Made by a program: the position numbers and the translations under genes. Positions 23,770 to 35,654 of a stretch of 64,000 bases of DNA are shown one piece after another; position 1 is the first letter of the stretch, and each line of letters starts with the position of its first letter. Under the pieces are notes generated by a model. That model had not been told where the DNA came from. It did no database searches and was given only the letters and a program-made list of their open reading frames with translations. Source of the stretch: Cordilura impudica (taxonomy: Eukaryota; Arthropoda; Insecta; Diptera; Scathophagidae); contig OY821520.1 of NCBI GenBank assembly GCA_963682025.1, positions 241,779,855 through 241,843,854 of the forward strand, written 5' to 3'.

Positions 23770-23950
23770 AATTGTTTTGAACGAAAATTTTAAGTTTTTC
23801 AGAAATACCTTCCATAAACGCTTGGATACAGACCATATCTGAGAAAAACGTTGTATTGTTGGTAACTTGCAATATGCTCTTAATCACACTTTTTGCAAGA
23901 GCCCAATATATTTCTGTGGGGGTTAGTCCTGGGAGATGGTGGACTCGCAT
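23770..23950 (-). pseudogene. Tc1/pogo-type DDE transposase C-terminal fragment
   Basis: The minus strand encodes VHHLPGLTPTEIYWALAK, followed 10-20 residues later by NNTTFFSD and MEGISEKLK. This matches the layout of DDE endonucleases around the last catalytic acid (LPxxxxxNPIExxW...K) and the following helices, with the usual N-P-I replaced by T-P-T. Only about 60 residues survive, and E4 sits just past the end of this fragment. Exact family uncertain. Confidence 0.45.
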
Positions 23951-24343
23951 CTCTTGTTATGAAATTGATATTATATTCTTGCAAGAGCGGGCCAAATGGA
24001 ATGGAAGAAGTCTTCTTTGCAAACATTATTTAATGCTCAAATAGGTATTAATCATATTGTTTTCACATACGAACTGCTTCTTCTCCCAAAACTACAAAAG
24101 CCTGCCAAACTAAAAATTTTTTTGGCAGCTATATGTTTTTTTTTATGTCTTTAATTGTTCGCGAAATTCTATTTCTATTAAACTTAATTACGTTTAAGTT
24201 TTTTAGAACTTTCTATTTCCTGGACATTCTTCTTGGAGTCGCTATTCGGCACCTTTGTACTCCGAGCAATTAATTTTTTGTGCTGGTGTCCTTCCCGAAA
24301 ATTCTGATATTTCTTATAAGTTTTCTAAGCTTGTATATATAAA
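23951..24343. other. No gene recognised
   Basis: A short unique stretch; its frames lack domains. Confidence 0.4.
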
Positions 24344-24344
24344 A

Positions 24345-24452
24345 AACTAAAATATAGAACAACTTTGAAACAAATATGTTTGTATACGAGTACACATATA
24401 TATTGTAGTATGCAATGTGTACTCGTTTACAAAGTTTTTCTATATTTTAGTT
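24345..24452. repeat. Inverted repeat, about 110 bp
   Basis: AACTAAAATATAGAA (24345-24359) pairs with TTCTATATTTTAGTT (24438-24452). The inner ACTTTG/CAAAGT and GAGTACACAT/ATGTGTACTC blocks also pair. The left arm holds an extra segment of about 17 bp. Confidence 0.75.
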
Positions 24453-24520
24453 TGTTATATTGCAAGAGGCTTAAATAGTATAACTTTTGCTTGAATTCTC
24501 ATTTGGTTGTTTTCAGCAAA

Positions 24521-24720
24521 TCTATGATATTAATAGGCAAGGCAATTTCTTGCGACCGATGTAAGTTTCACGTTTTTACCCCGATTTTGACAAAAAATTT
24601 ATCATTTGAAAGGTATTTCTTTTTAGCTTTTACCCAGATTTACAGATTTTCATCATCTGGAATATTTTTTTGGAGTTATGATCGTTTAAAGTTGCTACTA
24701 ACACATACATAAAATTATAC
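24521..24720 (+). repeat. Dispersed repeat, copy 2
   Basis: Related to 7371-7537 (see there), ending GTTGCTACTAACACATACAT. It is longer than copy 1, so one of them carries indels. Confidence 0.5.
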
Positions 24721-26769
24721 AATGCTATGTGTGTGTTTATTAAATTTGTTAATGTGTTGAGTTTGTTGTCTTCACTTAAATGACTTAAATCGTGAAGCAT
24801 ACCTTAAGGGTCTTTATTAAATGAAAAATCAAAATTTCCTAGAATTTGCATTCGAATTTCGAGTGCTGGAAGCTGCTAGTATATATGAATTTCACTTTTT
24901 ACCAAACAAACTATCTACTGCTTTTTGTTACTGATGAGGATTGGTGACTCTTCCCGAAACAGCTGAAACAAATGTGCCAATGTTTTTGCTTTATTTAAAG
25001 TAAAAACATTTGATCTTGAGCCTGAATAATTTCAAACTCAATCATTAAAATGATAAAGATCGAAAATAAGATTTTTTATTTTAATAAAAAATAATAAAAA
25101 TAAATGATTTTTGATAAATATTAAATATTTTAAAATCTCTTGAATACTACATACAGCTTATTACAACCCTGTGTTTACTTAAAAGCTTTTTATATAGTTA
25201 TCCCAAAAGCTTTTTGTTTTTTATACAGCCAAAAAAACCTATTTGCAGCATTTGGTGAGCAAGTAACAAATGCATGGAACTTAGTGTCCGTGTGGCATAT
25301 ACTCGAATAAATTGTGTAAACTGAAAAAGAAAATTACGGAAAAATTTTGCAAAAAATAAAAAGTTTTTTAAGCAAAAGTTGAACAACAAAAAAAAGTTAA
25401 GGAATCCAATAAATATAAGAGAAATTAAATAGTAATAATAATAAATAAATAAAAAATAATAAACCAACATACAACAATTAAAGAGCAGCAGTAAGCTTTA
25501 AAATTAAAAAGCAATGAAATTCTATAGAAAAAGAAAAATTTTCAAAGCAAATTAACACACAGAAAATATACCTAAAAGTAAAAAAGAAAAACTTGCTGCT
25601 GCTCAAAGTGTTTAGAAAAAAATATTAAAAAAAAACGGGAACGGGAAAAGGAATATGTATGTATAGAAAAAAAATCTATAAAAACTATATAGTAAATTAA
25701 AAACGTATAAAAAACCACACAATAATTTAAAAAAAAAAAACAAAATTAAAAGTTGCTGCCAAATGCCTAGAAAAAATTAATTTTTGAAAATTACTGTTTG
25801 TTAAGAATCATTAAAAGAAAACAAAAATCACTTAAAGTGTTTATAAGTGCAAATTTACTAATGATTAAAAAAAAAATAATAATAAAAACAATATTACAAA
25901 AAAAAAGAAAAAAAAATTCTAATTTGAAAAATAAAATTAATAAGCAGAAATTGCAAGCAAGCACGAAATGAATGAAAATATCCATGAAAAATCATATGAG
26001 ATTTTTTTTGTATAGTTAAAATATCAAAGTACCCATTTCATTAGACCAATACACAAACATCCCCAGTCTCCTCTTTGTCGCTAGCCCACAGATGGTTTCA
26101 TATTGTCATTCTATTTTGGCGATTTTAATGATGAAAGTTAATTTTATTTCAGAATATTTACTTGACCATCTTTTGTTTTCCAGGCTGGGGTAGAAGGGTC
26201 TGCATTACAGCTGGTGAACTAAATAGGAGCTATTTATTCCAAGTTGATGGATATAGTTAGAGGTTAGGGTTTTGTAAACAAGAACCATATGAATACATAA
26301 CGCCCATTCATATTTTTTTTTTTTTTTGCAAAAAACTGTATATATCCCTACAAAGACATACTATTGACTACTAAGTCTACTGTATACACACACACACACA
26401 CACACAGAACCATACACAAATCGCCAACTCGGTTCGTTGTTAGTAGAAAAATGATAGTAATGATATAAAGACATATTTTACCTCCTCCATTATGGGACCC
26501 CCTACAATGGTAACATATTTGACCTTAGACACATCAACAATATTTAAAAATTAACAACAACTACGAACAACAAATAAAAAAATGACAACATTTACATTTA
26601 CAATAAGCAGTAGAGATAGAGATAGAGGTGCCATATTAAATGTGTATCTCACTCCCATATAAAATTTTGAGTTAAGTTTTGAAGTTAAAATTTTTTATCT
26701 AATAAGGCATGTATCCTGGCTGGAACCCTTAGCTGGTTCTGAAACTAGAATATGTTAAAAGATACAATA
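24721..26769. other. No gene recognised; A-rich stretch
   Basis: 25290-25990 is strongly A-rich on the plus strand with scattered short words. Its open frames are composition artefacts. A (CA)n microsatellite is listed separately. Confidence 0.45.
26386..26406. repeat. (AC)n microsatellite
   Basis: About ten uninterrupted AC dinucleotides. Confidence 0.95.
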
Positions 26770-28190
26770 AGTACCTTTTAAAAAAAATACTTTTACTTTA
26801 CAAAAAAGTACCTCCCTCGTACAAAAGTACTTTTTCTTAAAAAAAGTAAATTTTCATAAAAAAAAGTTCCTTTTCTTAAAAAAGTTTTATTAAAAAGTAC
26901 ATTTTCTCAAAAAGTACCTTTACTTCAAAAAGTACATTTTCTTAAAAAATAACCTCTTTTACAAAAGTACTTTTTCTTAAAAAAGTATCTTTTCGTAAGA
27001 AAGTACTTTTACTAAAAAATGTACCTTCACTCCAAAAAGTAGATTTTCTTTAAAAAAAAGTACATTTATTAAAAAGGTACATTTTGCTAAAAAAAAATAC
27101 ATTTTCTTTAAAATATACCTATTCTTAAAAAGGACATTTTCTTTAAAAAGTACATTTTCTTTAAAAAGTACATTGTCTTAAAAAAGTACTCTTACTCAAA
27201 GAGCACATTTTCTTTAAAAGTGCCTACTCGCAGAAAAAATCATTTTCTTAAGAAAGTAAATTTTCTTAAAAGAGTACCTTTTCTTAAAAAAAGTACCTTT
27301 TCTTAAAAAAGTATATATCCGCTTAAAAACGTACCTTTTTAAAAAAGATCCATTTCTAAAAAAATAACGTATTATTAAAAAATAATTTTTCTTAAAAAGT
27401 ATCCTTCTTTAAAAAGTTCCATTTCTAAAAAAAGAACGTGTTCTTAAAAGAAGTAGCTTTTGTTAAAAAGGTACTTTTTCTTAGAAAAATTTAGCATTTC
27501 TTTTACATAGTACATATTCTTCATTGTTGTCTTCAAAATGTACTCTTACTCAAAATGTACATTTTCTTTAAAAGTGTCCTTTCCTTTTCTTAAAAAAGTA
27601 AATTTTATTAAAAAGTACCTTTTCTTCAAAAAGTATATATTTTCTTAAAAACATACAACCTCTTCAAAAAGTACGTTTTCTTAAAACAATAGCTTCTTTT
27701 CAGAAAGATTATTTTCTTAAAAAAAATACCTTTTCCCAGAAAAGTAAATTTCCTTTTCTACCATTTCTTAAAAAAGTAAATTTTCTTAACACCGTACCTT
27801 TCTTAAAAAAGTATTTTTTTCTCCAATAACTAAATTTTCATAAAAAATTACCCTTTTTGAAAAAAAGTACGTTTTCTACAAAAAGTACCCTTTCTTAAAA
27901 AAAGTGCTTTTTATAAAAAAGTAACTTTTCTTAAAAAAGTACAATTTCTTAAAAAGTACAGTTTCTTAAAAAACTACATTTCTTAAACAACTAAATTTTT
28001 TAAAAAAGTACATTTTTATTAAAAAAAAGTATATTTTCTTAAAAAGAACCATTTCTTAATAAAGTACGTTATCTTAGAAAAGTAACTTTTCTTATAAAAA
28101 CATCATTTCTTAAAAAAACTACACTTCTTAAAAAAATACATTTCTTAAAAAAGTACATTTTCTTTAAAAGTAAATTTTCTTTAAAAAGTA
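26770..28190. repeat. D1: about 18-bp degenerate minisatellite
   Basis: Roughly 75 units of the pattern CTTTTCTTAAAAAAGTAC, diverged by substitutions and 1-3 bp indels. It stops precisely where E2 begins (TTTTTATACC at 28191). Diverged copies at 30380-30420 beyond E2 suggest E2 inserted into the array. Confidence 0.9.
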
Positions 28191-28687
28191 TTTTTATACC
28201 CTCCACACGTCAGTGGCAGAGGGTTTGTCATTCCGTTTGTAACGCATCCGACCCCATAAAGTATATATATTCTTGATCCTTATCACAGCTCGAGTCGATA
28301 TAGCGATGTCCGTCTGTCCGTCTGTCTGTTGAAATCACGCTCATTCACAAAAAAAGCAATCTTACTGGATAAGGCCACAATAATATCATTTGCCATAATT
28401 CTCGGCAGGTTGATATTGAAAATTGGCTCAATCGGGCATCATCGTGATTAGATACGAGCAAAAATATGCAGATACCTCTAAAAAAAAACATAAAACCCAT
28501 TGTTTGTTATAACAGTTTAGTGGTTGAACATTATAATTGTACAACAACATAAAAAAATGCCACAAAAAAATTATGCATATACATACATATATTAACAATA
28601 CCAAGAACACAATAACATAGCTCATGTTAGTAGTATTGCCACATATTTTTTTTATCGTTATCACGTTATAATAAAAAAATCGCCAAT

Positions 28688-28723
28688 ATGAAAGAAAAAA
28701 TGAAAACGAAAAATGAAAACGAA

Positions 28724-28754
<31 letters not shown>

Positions 28755-28797
28755 CGAAAATGGAAAATGGAGAACGGAAAATGGAAAATGAAAAACA

Positions 28798-28832
<35 letters not shown>

Positions 28833-29352
28833 TAAAATGTAAAATGTAAAATGTAAAATGTAAAATGAAAAATTAAAATTGGAAAATTAAAAATGAAAAA
28901 CGAAAAATGAAAATTGAAAAATGAAAAACGGAAAATTGAAAATGAAAAATGGAAAAGGAAAAATAAAAATGGAAAATGAAAACTGAAAAATGAAAATTGA
29001 AAAATGGAAAATTGAAATATCAAAAATGGAAATTGGAAAATGAAAAATGGAAAATGGAACATGAAAATTGAAAAATGAAAAATTAAAAATGGAAAACGCA
29101 ATATGGAAAATGAAAATTGAAAAATGGAAAATAAAAATTGAAAAATTAAAAATTGAAAATGAAAAATGGAAAATGAAAATTGAAAAATGCAAAATGCAAA
29201 ATGGAAAATTGAAAATAAAAATTGAAAAATGGAAAATGAAAATTGAATATTGAAAATTGAAAAATTGAAAATGGAAAATGAAAAATTAAAAAGGGAAATT
29301 GGAAAATGAAAATTGAAAAATGAATAATGAAAAATGGAAAATGGAAAACACA
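28688..29352. repeat. Mixed heptamer block of E2
   Basis: TGGAAAA/TGAAAAA variants, with only about 40 bp of the TGTAAAA subtype at 28830-28867. E1 has 420 bp and E3 about 1.2 kb at the same place. Confidence 0.9.
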
Positions 29353-30280
29353 AAAATTAAAAATTAAATATAAAAAATTAAAAATTAAATATTAGTAATT
29401 AAAAATTAAAAATGAAAAATTAAAAATTAAAAATTAAGAATTAAAAATAAAAAAATTTAAAATTAAAAATTAAAAATTAAAAATTAAAAATTAAAAATTA
29501 AAAATTAAAAATTAAAAATTAAAAATTAAAAATTGAAAATTAAAAATTAAAAATTAAAAATTAAAAATTAAAAATTAAAAATTAAAAATTAAAAATTAAA
29601 AATTAAAAATTAAAAATTAAAAATTAAAAATTAAAAATTAAAAATTAAAAATTAAAAATTAAAAATTAAAAATTAAAAATTAAAAATTAAAAATTAAAAA
29701 TTAAAAATTAGAAATTAAAAATTAAAAATTAAAAATTAAAAATTAAAAATTAAAAATTAAAAATTAAAAATTAAAAATTAAAAATTAAAAATTAAAAATT
29801 AAAAATTAAAAATTAAAAATTAAAAATTAAAAATTAAAAATTAAAAATTAAAAATTAAAAATTAAAAATTAAAAATTAAAAATTAAAAATTAAAAATTAA
29901 AAATTAAAAATTAAAAATTAAAAATTAAATATTAAAAATTAAAAAATTAAAAATTTATAATAAAAAATTTAAAATAAAAAATTAAAAATTAAAAATTAAA
30001 TATTAAAAATTAAAAATTAAAAATTAAATATTAAAAATTAAAAATTAAAAATTAAAAATTAAAAATTAAAAATTAAAAATTAAAAATTAAAAATTAAAAA
30101 TTAAAAATTAAAAATTAAAAATTAAAAATTAAAAATTAAAAATTAAAAATTAAAAATTAAAAATTAAAAATTGAAAATTAAAAATTAAAAATTAAAAATT
30201 AAAAATTAAAAATTAAAAATTAGAAATTAAAAATTAATATTTAAAAATTAAAAATTAAAAATCAAAAATTAAAAATTAAA
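29353..30280. repeat. (TTAAAAA)n satellite of E2
   Basis: About 930 bp, homogeneous, with an irregular patch near 29935-30010. Confidence 0.95.
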
Positions 30281-30339
30281 GACTCAGGTGGAGGGTATCA
30301 AAAAATTCGGCACAGCCGAATTTAACTCTCTTACTTGTT

Positions 30340-31426
30340 AATATTAAATTAGTTTGAGAGTGATCTCCATCACGAAAAAGTAACTATTTCCCAAAAAAGT
30401 ACTATTTCGTCGCCTTTTTAAGAGGGGTCTATTTTGAAGCCATTTAAATAGTGGTACCCATATAAAAATGGTAATAATTATTTGTATTTTTTAAAATATA
30501 TTAGATAAACGCGACCTTTATCGTGCGTAACTTAAAAAGTGCACATTTTTATCCCCTCTTAAAAATGATTGCACCGTTTATACAATATTATATGTACAAA
30601 TTATACAATTTTAGATAATTCTTTGTGTTTTGAAAAATCTGTCAAAAAGGATAACTATTCCCTTTTTTTTGTTACAATTTTGTCCTCTTTAAAAACTTGT
30701 ACTATTAAATAAAAGTGATCTATCTCTTTCCTCCTTCCAAAAATTTACTTGTTTTCATTAAGTACTATTTTTACCTTTTTCCAAAATTGATATTATCTTT
30801 TATGCCTGTATTATGGAACTTTATTATTGTACTATTAAGTTCTCAAATTCACATACACTTACTGGAAGATTTACGTAATTTATGAAAGTATTTTAAACAT
30901 AATATTTTTTTATTATATTGAGAATTTGAGAATTTTACTTCAAAAAACGTTTCTACTTAAATTTTTTTGATTACAACGCAAAAACACAGAATGTCAACTA
31001 TAATTGCCTGAAAAAGTATTCACACATTTACAAATTAGGGCAATCCCACGAATTATGCAACATCGTACAGGTCTGCTATATAGATTTTATTTAGTAGAAG
31101 GTAAATTTTTTTTAATAATGTTGATTTGACTTAATTGTATTTCTTTTGAGAATTATAGTTTGAGATGACGAGAGAAAAATTATCCTTAAGCTTAGATATG
31201 AAATAGCCTGGATCACAGACAGAAGCTACTTGATAGATTTTAGAGAAGATAGGGAATCAGGTTTACGTGGGGAATATGTGGTCCTACATGTTTTATTTTC
31301 GGACTACTGATTAGTGGATATAATAGACACTAACACACTAAATCTTTATCGATACATACACATCGACTTTTTTTTAATTCTAATATAATTTTTTTTTATT
31401 ATTCTTATATGTTAGCAATCAATTTA
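30340..31426. other. No gene recognised
   Basis: It holds some diverged D-type units at its left edge and a Tc1-end-like CCTGAAAAAGTATTCACACA near 31009, which is too short to assign. Confidence 0.4.
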
Positions 31427-32135
31427 CAGTGAAATTAAAAATTACAAAATTTTGGTTCTTTCCAAAAAAAATTAAAAACTTGGAAATTAGCCATTTTTTC
31501 ATTAGCTTACCTCAATATTGAGTAGGATAACCCTTTTGCTTCAATGCTGTGGAGCATCGCTTTGCCATGCTGGCTACAAGAGAAGCGCACTGGCCTGGAG
31601 TGATTTTGTGCCACTCCTCTTGGATAACTTTCCATAACATGTCCTTATTTGCCGGTTTCATGACTGTGTTGCCAACCACGACTTAACCAGCTTCGGGCCA
31701 TTGTCGTGTTGGAAAATCCACGCAAGCGGCAAATTGTCAGCATATTCGGTGGCCAAATTTTCGTTTAGTATATTATTATACATTTCCCCATTCATTATAC
31801 CGTCAATCTCGACTATAGGACCCCACACTATGACTGATGAGCCACCGTGTTTCCCTTAAGTGGAGGACGTCGCACATATGGTGTACCATAATTTCCAAAA
31901 ACATAAAACTTGGATTCGTCGCTCCAAACAATAAAATTTCAAAAATTTAGGCCTTTATGAAGATGGTCAATCGCAAATCGGAGCCGCTTCGTAGTATTCT
32001 TCAAGGGAACCAACGGTTTCTTCCTGGCCATTCGTCCATGCAAATTGTTTTCTTGCAAACGTCGTCTTATGGTCTGCGACGAAACATTTACGCCATAATC
32101 CGTTTCCATTTTAGCTCTGATTTGCGACGAAGTTA
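31427..32135 (-). pseudogene. Tc1-like transposase, internally deleted
   Basis: Minus-strand fragments in order are RAKMETDYGVNVSSQTIRRR (end of the DNA-binding part), IVWSDESKFYVFG (first catalytic Asp), SSVIVWGPI, QHDNG (second Asp) and, at the C-terminus, GQCASLVASMAKRCSTALKQ followed by KGYPTQY. The segment with the third acid (NPIE-W) is missing, so there is an internal deletion near 31660-31690, and an in-frame stop sits after KGLNF. The N-terminal helix-turn-helix is lost where the LOA-like element begins. A TACAGTG at 31425-31431 may be the transposon's 3' terminus. It cannot encode active transposase. Confidence 0.75.
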
Positions 32136-32148
32136 AAAAAGAAGAGTT

Positions 32149-34560
32149 TTACAAAGGTTTGCAATGCTTTTTCCTCTTATGCATTAAAGCTTCACAATCC
32201 CCCAGTATGTGCTACGCTGATTCTGCCTTCTCATCGCAGAATCTGCACATGGGGTTCGCTTCAATTCCTAACCTGCTCAGATGCTTCCTGAGCCTACAGT
32301 GACCAGTTAGAACTCCGGTTAATATTCTCAGTCCGTTCTTTGATAGCCCGATACATGACTCAAATCTCATACCGTTGTAGTTACCTAACAAGAGTTTTGA
32401 TTGCTTTAAGCCTAGGTGGCTCGAGAAAAGCTCCTGTCTAATATGATTCTCACATTCTTTGAGTACGCCTTCCCATACTCCTTTTCCTATTCCACAGAAT
32501 GGTTCCGGCCCCATTAGCTTTGTGGAAGCTCCCTTTCTGGCAAGCTCATCCGCTTGCTCATTTCCGTGAATCCCAATATGTCCCGGGACCCAACAAAAGC
32601 TGACCTTATTGTGTCTGCCTAGCTCATTCAGTCTTTGCAGACAGTCCCATACTAACTTAGAGTTTACTACATAGAAACCTAATGCTCGAATAGCAGCTTG
32701 ACTATCTGATAATATGGTTATGTCCTGTCTTTTGTACTTCCTATTTAAGTTAATCTGTGCACACCTATCAATGGCATAAATTTCCGCCTGGAAAATACTC
32801 GTGCGTATTCCCATTGATTCGTAGTATTTGGTTCTAGGCCCAAAGACTCTCGCCCCTGTTCCATTTCCGGTCTTTGACCGGTCTGTGTACCATTTGATCG
32901 TATTCTCCTTTAGAGAATATGCTGTAATCAAACTACTCCATTTCTTTTTATTACTAAGTTTTGTAACAAAGTTTTTCTTGAAATCGTATTTCTTCTCCGT
33001 CCAGTCCATTGGACAATCCAGGAGGCAGTAATCTTTAACCTGACTTATTCGGTTCCATTGCCCTTCATAAAGCCTGGTTATTGGTTTATCCCCCTTTATC
33101 CTGATTGCCGTTGCCAGGGCTTTCTTTTGCACCACTATATGTAGTGGGCTTTGATCCAAGAGTATTTCAAGTGATGCTGTTGGGCATGTCCTCATTGCAC
33201 CCGTTATCCCCATACACGCTAGTCTATGTATTCTACTTAACTCCATTTGAGTTGATTTTAGCTCTGTCCTTATGGCCCACGCAATAGCTCCATAGGTCAC
33301 GATTGGACGGAACATCATGGAGTACATCCAGTATAGGATGCTGGGTTTACATCCCAAGGTTCTACCCGCTACCCTTCTATATATCATTGTAGCTCGCTTG
33401 GCTTTCTCTGTAATATGGTTGACGTGTGCCGTCCATGTCAGCTTGCTGTCTAGTGTTATGCCCAGATATTTCACCTCTGTCTTTGGTTCGATGACTTCTC
33501 CTAGAATATGAATTGCCTTCCATCTTGGAAGTTTTCTTCTCTTGGTAAATGGCACAATAGTGGTCTTTGTCGGATTGATGTTCAGTCCTGTTGCCCTACA
33601 CTATTGCTTGATAATTCTCAGCCCTCTTTGGACAATGTCACAAAGGGTTTCCTCGAATTTGCCTCTTGCTATTATGACTATATCGTCCGCGTAGCCTTGA
33701 CATTCTATACCTGCTTCCGACAGTTCCATTAATAGTTCGTCAACAACCAGACTCCACATTAGAGGCGAAGAAACCCCTCCCTGTTGACATCCTCTGGTTG
33801 TGTTGACGGCTATGGTTTCCCCTTCTGCTAATGTTTCTGCTGATCTTGTTTTGAGAGCTTCTACCATCCATCTTGATGTCACTGAATCTACTCCTCTTCG
33901 GTTTAATGCCATTTCTATTACATCATGTGAAGTATTATCAAAGGCTCCTTCTATATCTAGGAAGGCACAAATGGCTATTTCCTTCTCATCTAGTGATTTT
34001 TGAATAGTGCCCACTAGGTTGGTAAGAGCGGTCTCTGTTGATCTGCCTGCTCTATACGCATGCTGGTTTGGATGCAAAGGCATCTGTTGTAATATCCCAC
34101 ATCTTAAATAGTTGTCCAATGCGTTTTCAAGTGTCTTTAACATGAAAGATGTTAGGCTTATTGGTCTGAAGGATTTTGGATGTGCAGTGTCTTTCTTTCC
34201 CACTTTGGGTATGAACACCACTTTTGCCCTCCTCCATGCCTCTCGTATGTACCCTAAGGTCAAGCTGCTACGCCCGATATTTATTAAGAATGGTAAAATT
34301 CCCTTTAGGCCATTTTGTAATAAGGCAGGAAAAATACCATCCGTTCCGGGGGACTTGTAGGGTTGAAAGGTGCCTAAAGCCCATCCTAGTCTTTCCCTTG
34401 AACAAATTTCGTTTGCTATTTGCCTATTTTCCCGACGAGGCTTTCTTGGACTGTTACTTGACCGTTCGTTGTCTACTGCCACACTTCCTGGAAAGTGTGT
34501 CTTTAATAACAACTCCGTTATTTTTGAAAATTTTGAAAAGTCGAGGGATTTGAATTTTCA
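32149..34560 (-). pseudogene. LOA-like non-LTR retrotransposon ORF2: reverse transcriptase plus RNase H
   Basis: One minus-strand frame runs about 800 codons. The reverse transcriptase (about 33610-34460) shows YKSPGTDGIFPALLQ, FRPISLTSFMLKTLE, CAFLDIEGAFDNTSHD, GCQQGGVSSPLMWSLVVDEL and the catalytic GYADDIVII. The connection follows (KTEVKYLGITLDSKLTW). The RNase H (about 32530-32900) has TDRSKTGNG, QAEIYAI, SDSQAAI and WVPGHIGIHGNEQADELAR, so all four acids are present. At the end a CRFCDEKAES-C-type knuckle remains. Two in-frame TAG codons (33601-33603, in the place of a usual tryptophan; 32212-32214) break it, and the frame ends at TAA 32149-32151. The 5' part (endonuclease, ORF1) is missing, so it is a 5'-truncated copy. 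RNase H plus RT points to the LOA/Bilbo group. It abuts the Tc1 relic. Confidence 0.85.
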
Positions 34561-34769
34561 AAATCTCGTATCTCGTTATTCGTCAAATTCAGTTCGGATC
34601 CACTAATTGCAATACAATGGCATCATATATTTAATAATGAACATTTCAAAATACTTAGAAAGGTTTCGAAATTCCTAATTTACCGTAGATCCGTCCTGAA
34701 GTAAATTGTTTCTTTTTAGAAATATTCGCGAGATGAAATATAATGACAGCAAATATATAAGTCGCCACG

Positions 34770-35600
34770 TTTATACCATATACCACTATGCGGTGAGGGT
34801 ATAAAAAGATTGTGCTAATGTTTGTAACTACCAAAATATTTAACTTAAACCCTTTATTTATTATGCCGATCCACTCAGAATCACTTTCTGAGTCGATTTA
34901 GCGATGGCCGTCTGTCTGTCCGTCCGCCTGTTCGGCCATCAATGTGTCCATGTAAACCTTTTAATATAACTACTGGTGGAAAATACGAATATATATACTA
35001 GGAGGTCCATAACAAAACGTAATAACTACACTTTTTTAGTTTGTATTTTTTTTTTTTTACTAAATCCGGTTCTACATATTTAAATCTACGTGTCCATTGT
35101 TATAAAATATACCAAAGGTCAATAATTCAATACCAAAAATAATGATTTAGACCAAAATAAAACAATTCTAATAAATATACTAATGACTTTAATTAAATTT
35201 ATTCGTTTTACCGAAAAATTATCCTGGTTGTAATTATTGCGTTTTGTTATGGACCTCCACATTAAAATTAGCTTTTATCGGCCATAGGATGAAGGCTATT
35301 TAAATTGATGAAAACCAGTGCATGTTCAGACCGAGCTCCATACAAATAACACCCATTAGATCGACTCAAATGGTCGTAAGATACAGATTATCATATGTAT
35401 ATATATCGACAAAAAAAAAATGGTGAATGTGTGTCTAGTATACCCGCTAACCAGTAGTCCAGAAATAAATCCTGTAGGTTCTCCATATAAACTTGATGCC
35501 CAATCTTCATTTAATTCTGTTAAAAAAATAAAAATATGGCAGATTTTTTTCAATTTGTGTTATATATGTTTTTGAAAAAAGTAAGTGACTTTAATAAATA
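34770..35600 (+). mobile_element. F1: Helentron-like F element, 3' end lost, with MITE inside
   Basis: It starts TTATACCATATACCACTATG with a subterminal GGTGAGGGTATA. The mini-me-type core GAGTCGATTTAGCGATG and GTCTGTCTGTCCGTCC repeats follow (about 34890-34931). The part after 35259 matches F3 (GGATGAAGGCTAT, AATAAATCCTGT, GTTTTTG-AAAA). The terminal palindrome is absent; the copy fades out near the next retrotransposon. Confidence 0.7.
35001..35258. mobile_element. 258-bp MITE inside F1
   Basis: GGAGGTCCATAACAAAACG at the left pairs with CGTTTTGTTATGGACCTCC at the right. The arms extend to about 30 bp with two mismatches. It interrupts sequence continuous in F3. The target duplication is unclear, so no superfamily is assigned. 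Confidence 0.75.
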
Positions 35601-35654
35601 TGGTATTGGTCGGCCCATTTTGTGAACTAGTCTCTGTAAAGTCTCTCAAAAGTG

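Larger units (their letters stand above)
28191..30339 (+). mobile_element. E2: Helentron/DINE-like mini-me element with satellite
   Basis: It has the same order as E1: TTTTTATACCCTCCACACG, mini-me core (about 28261-28328), unique part, mixed heptamers (28688-29352), (TTAAAAA)n (29353-30280), GTGGAGGGTATC, hairpin (30303-30323) and CTCTTACTTGTT. About 20 bp after the 5' CAGTGGCAGAGGG are missing compared with E1. Confidence 0.8.

Noticed and set aside
25198..25985. Phe/Leu-rich minus-strand frames resembling membrane proteins
   Set aside because: They mirror A-rich plus-strand DNA; low complexity alone explains the hydrophobicity.
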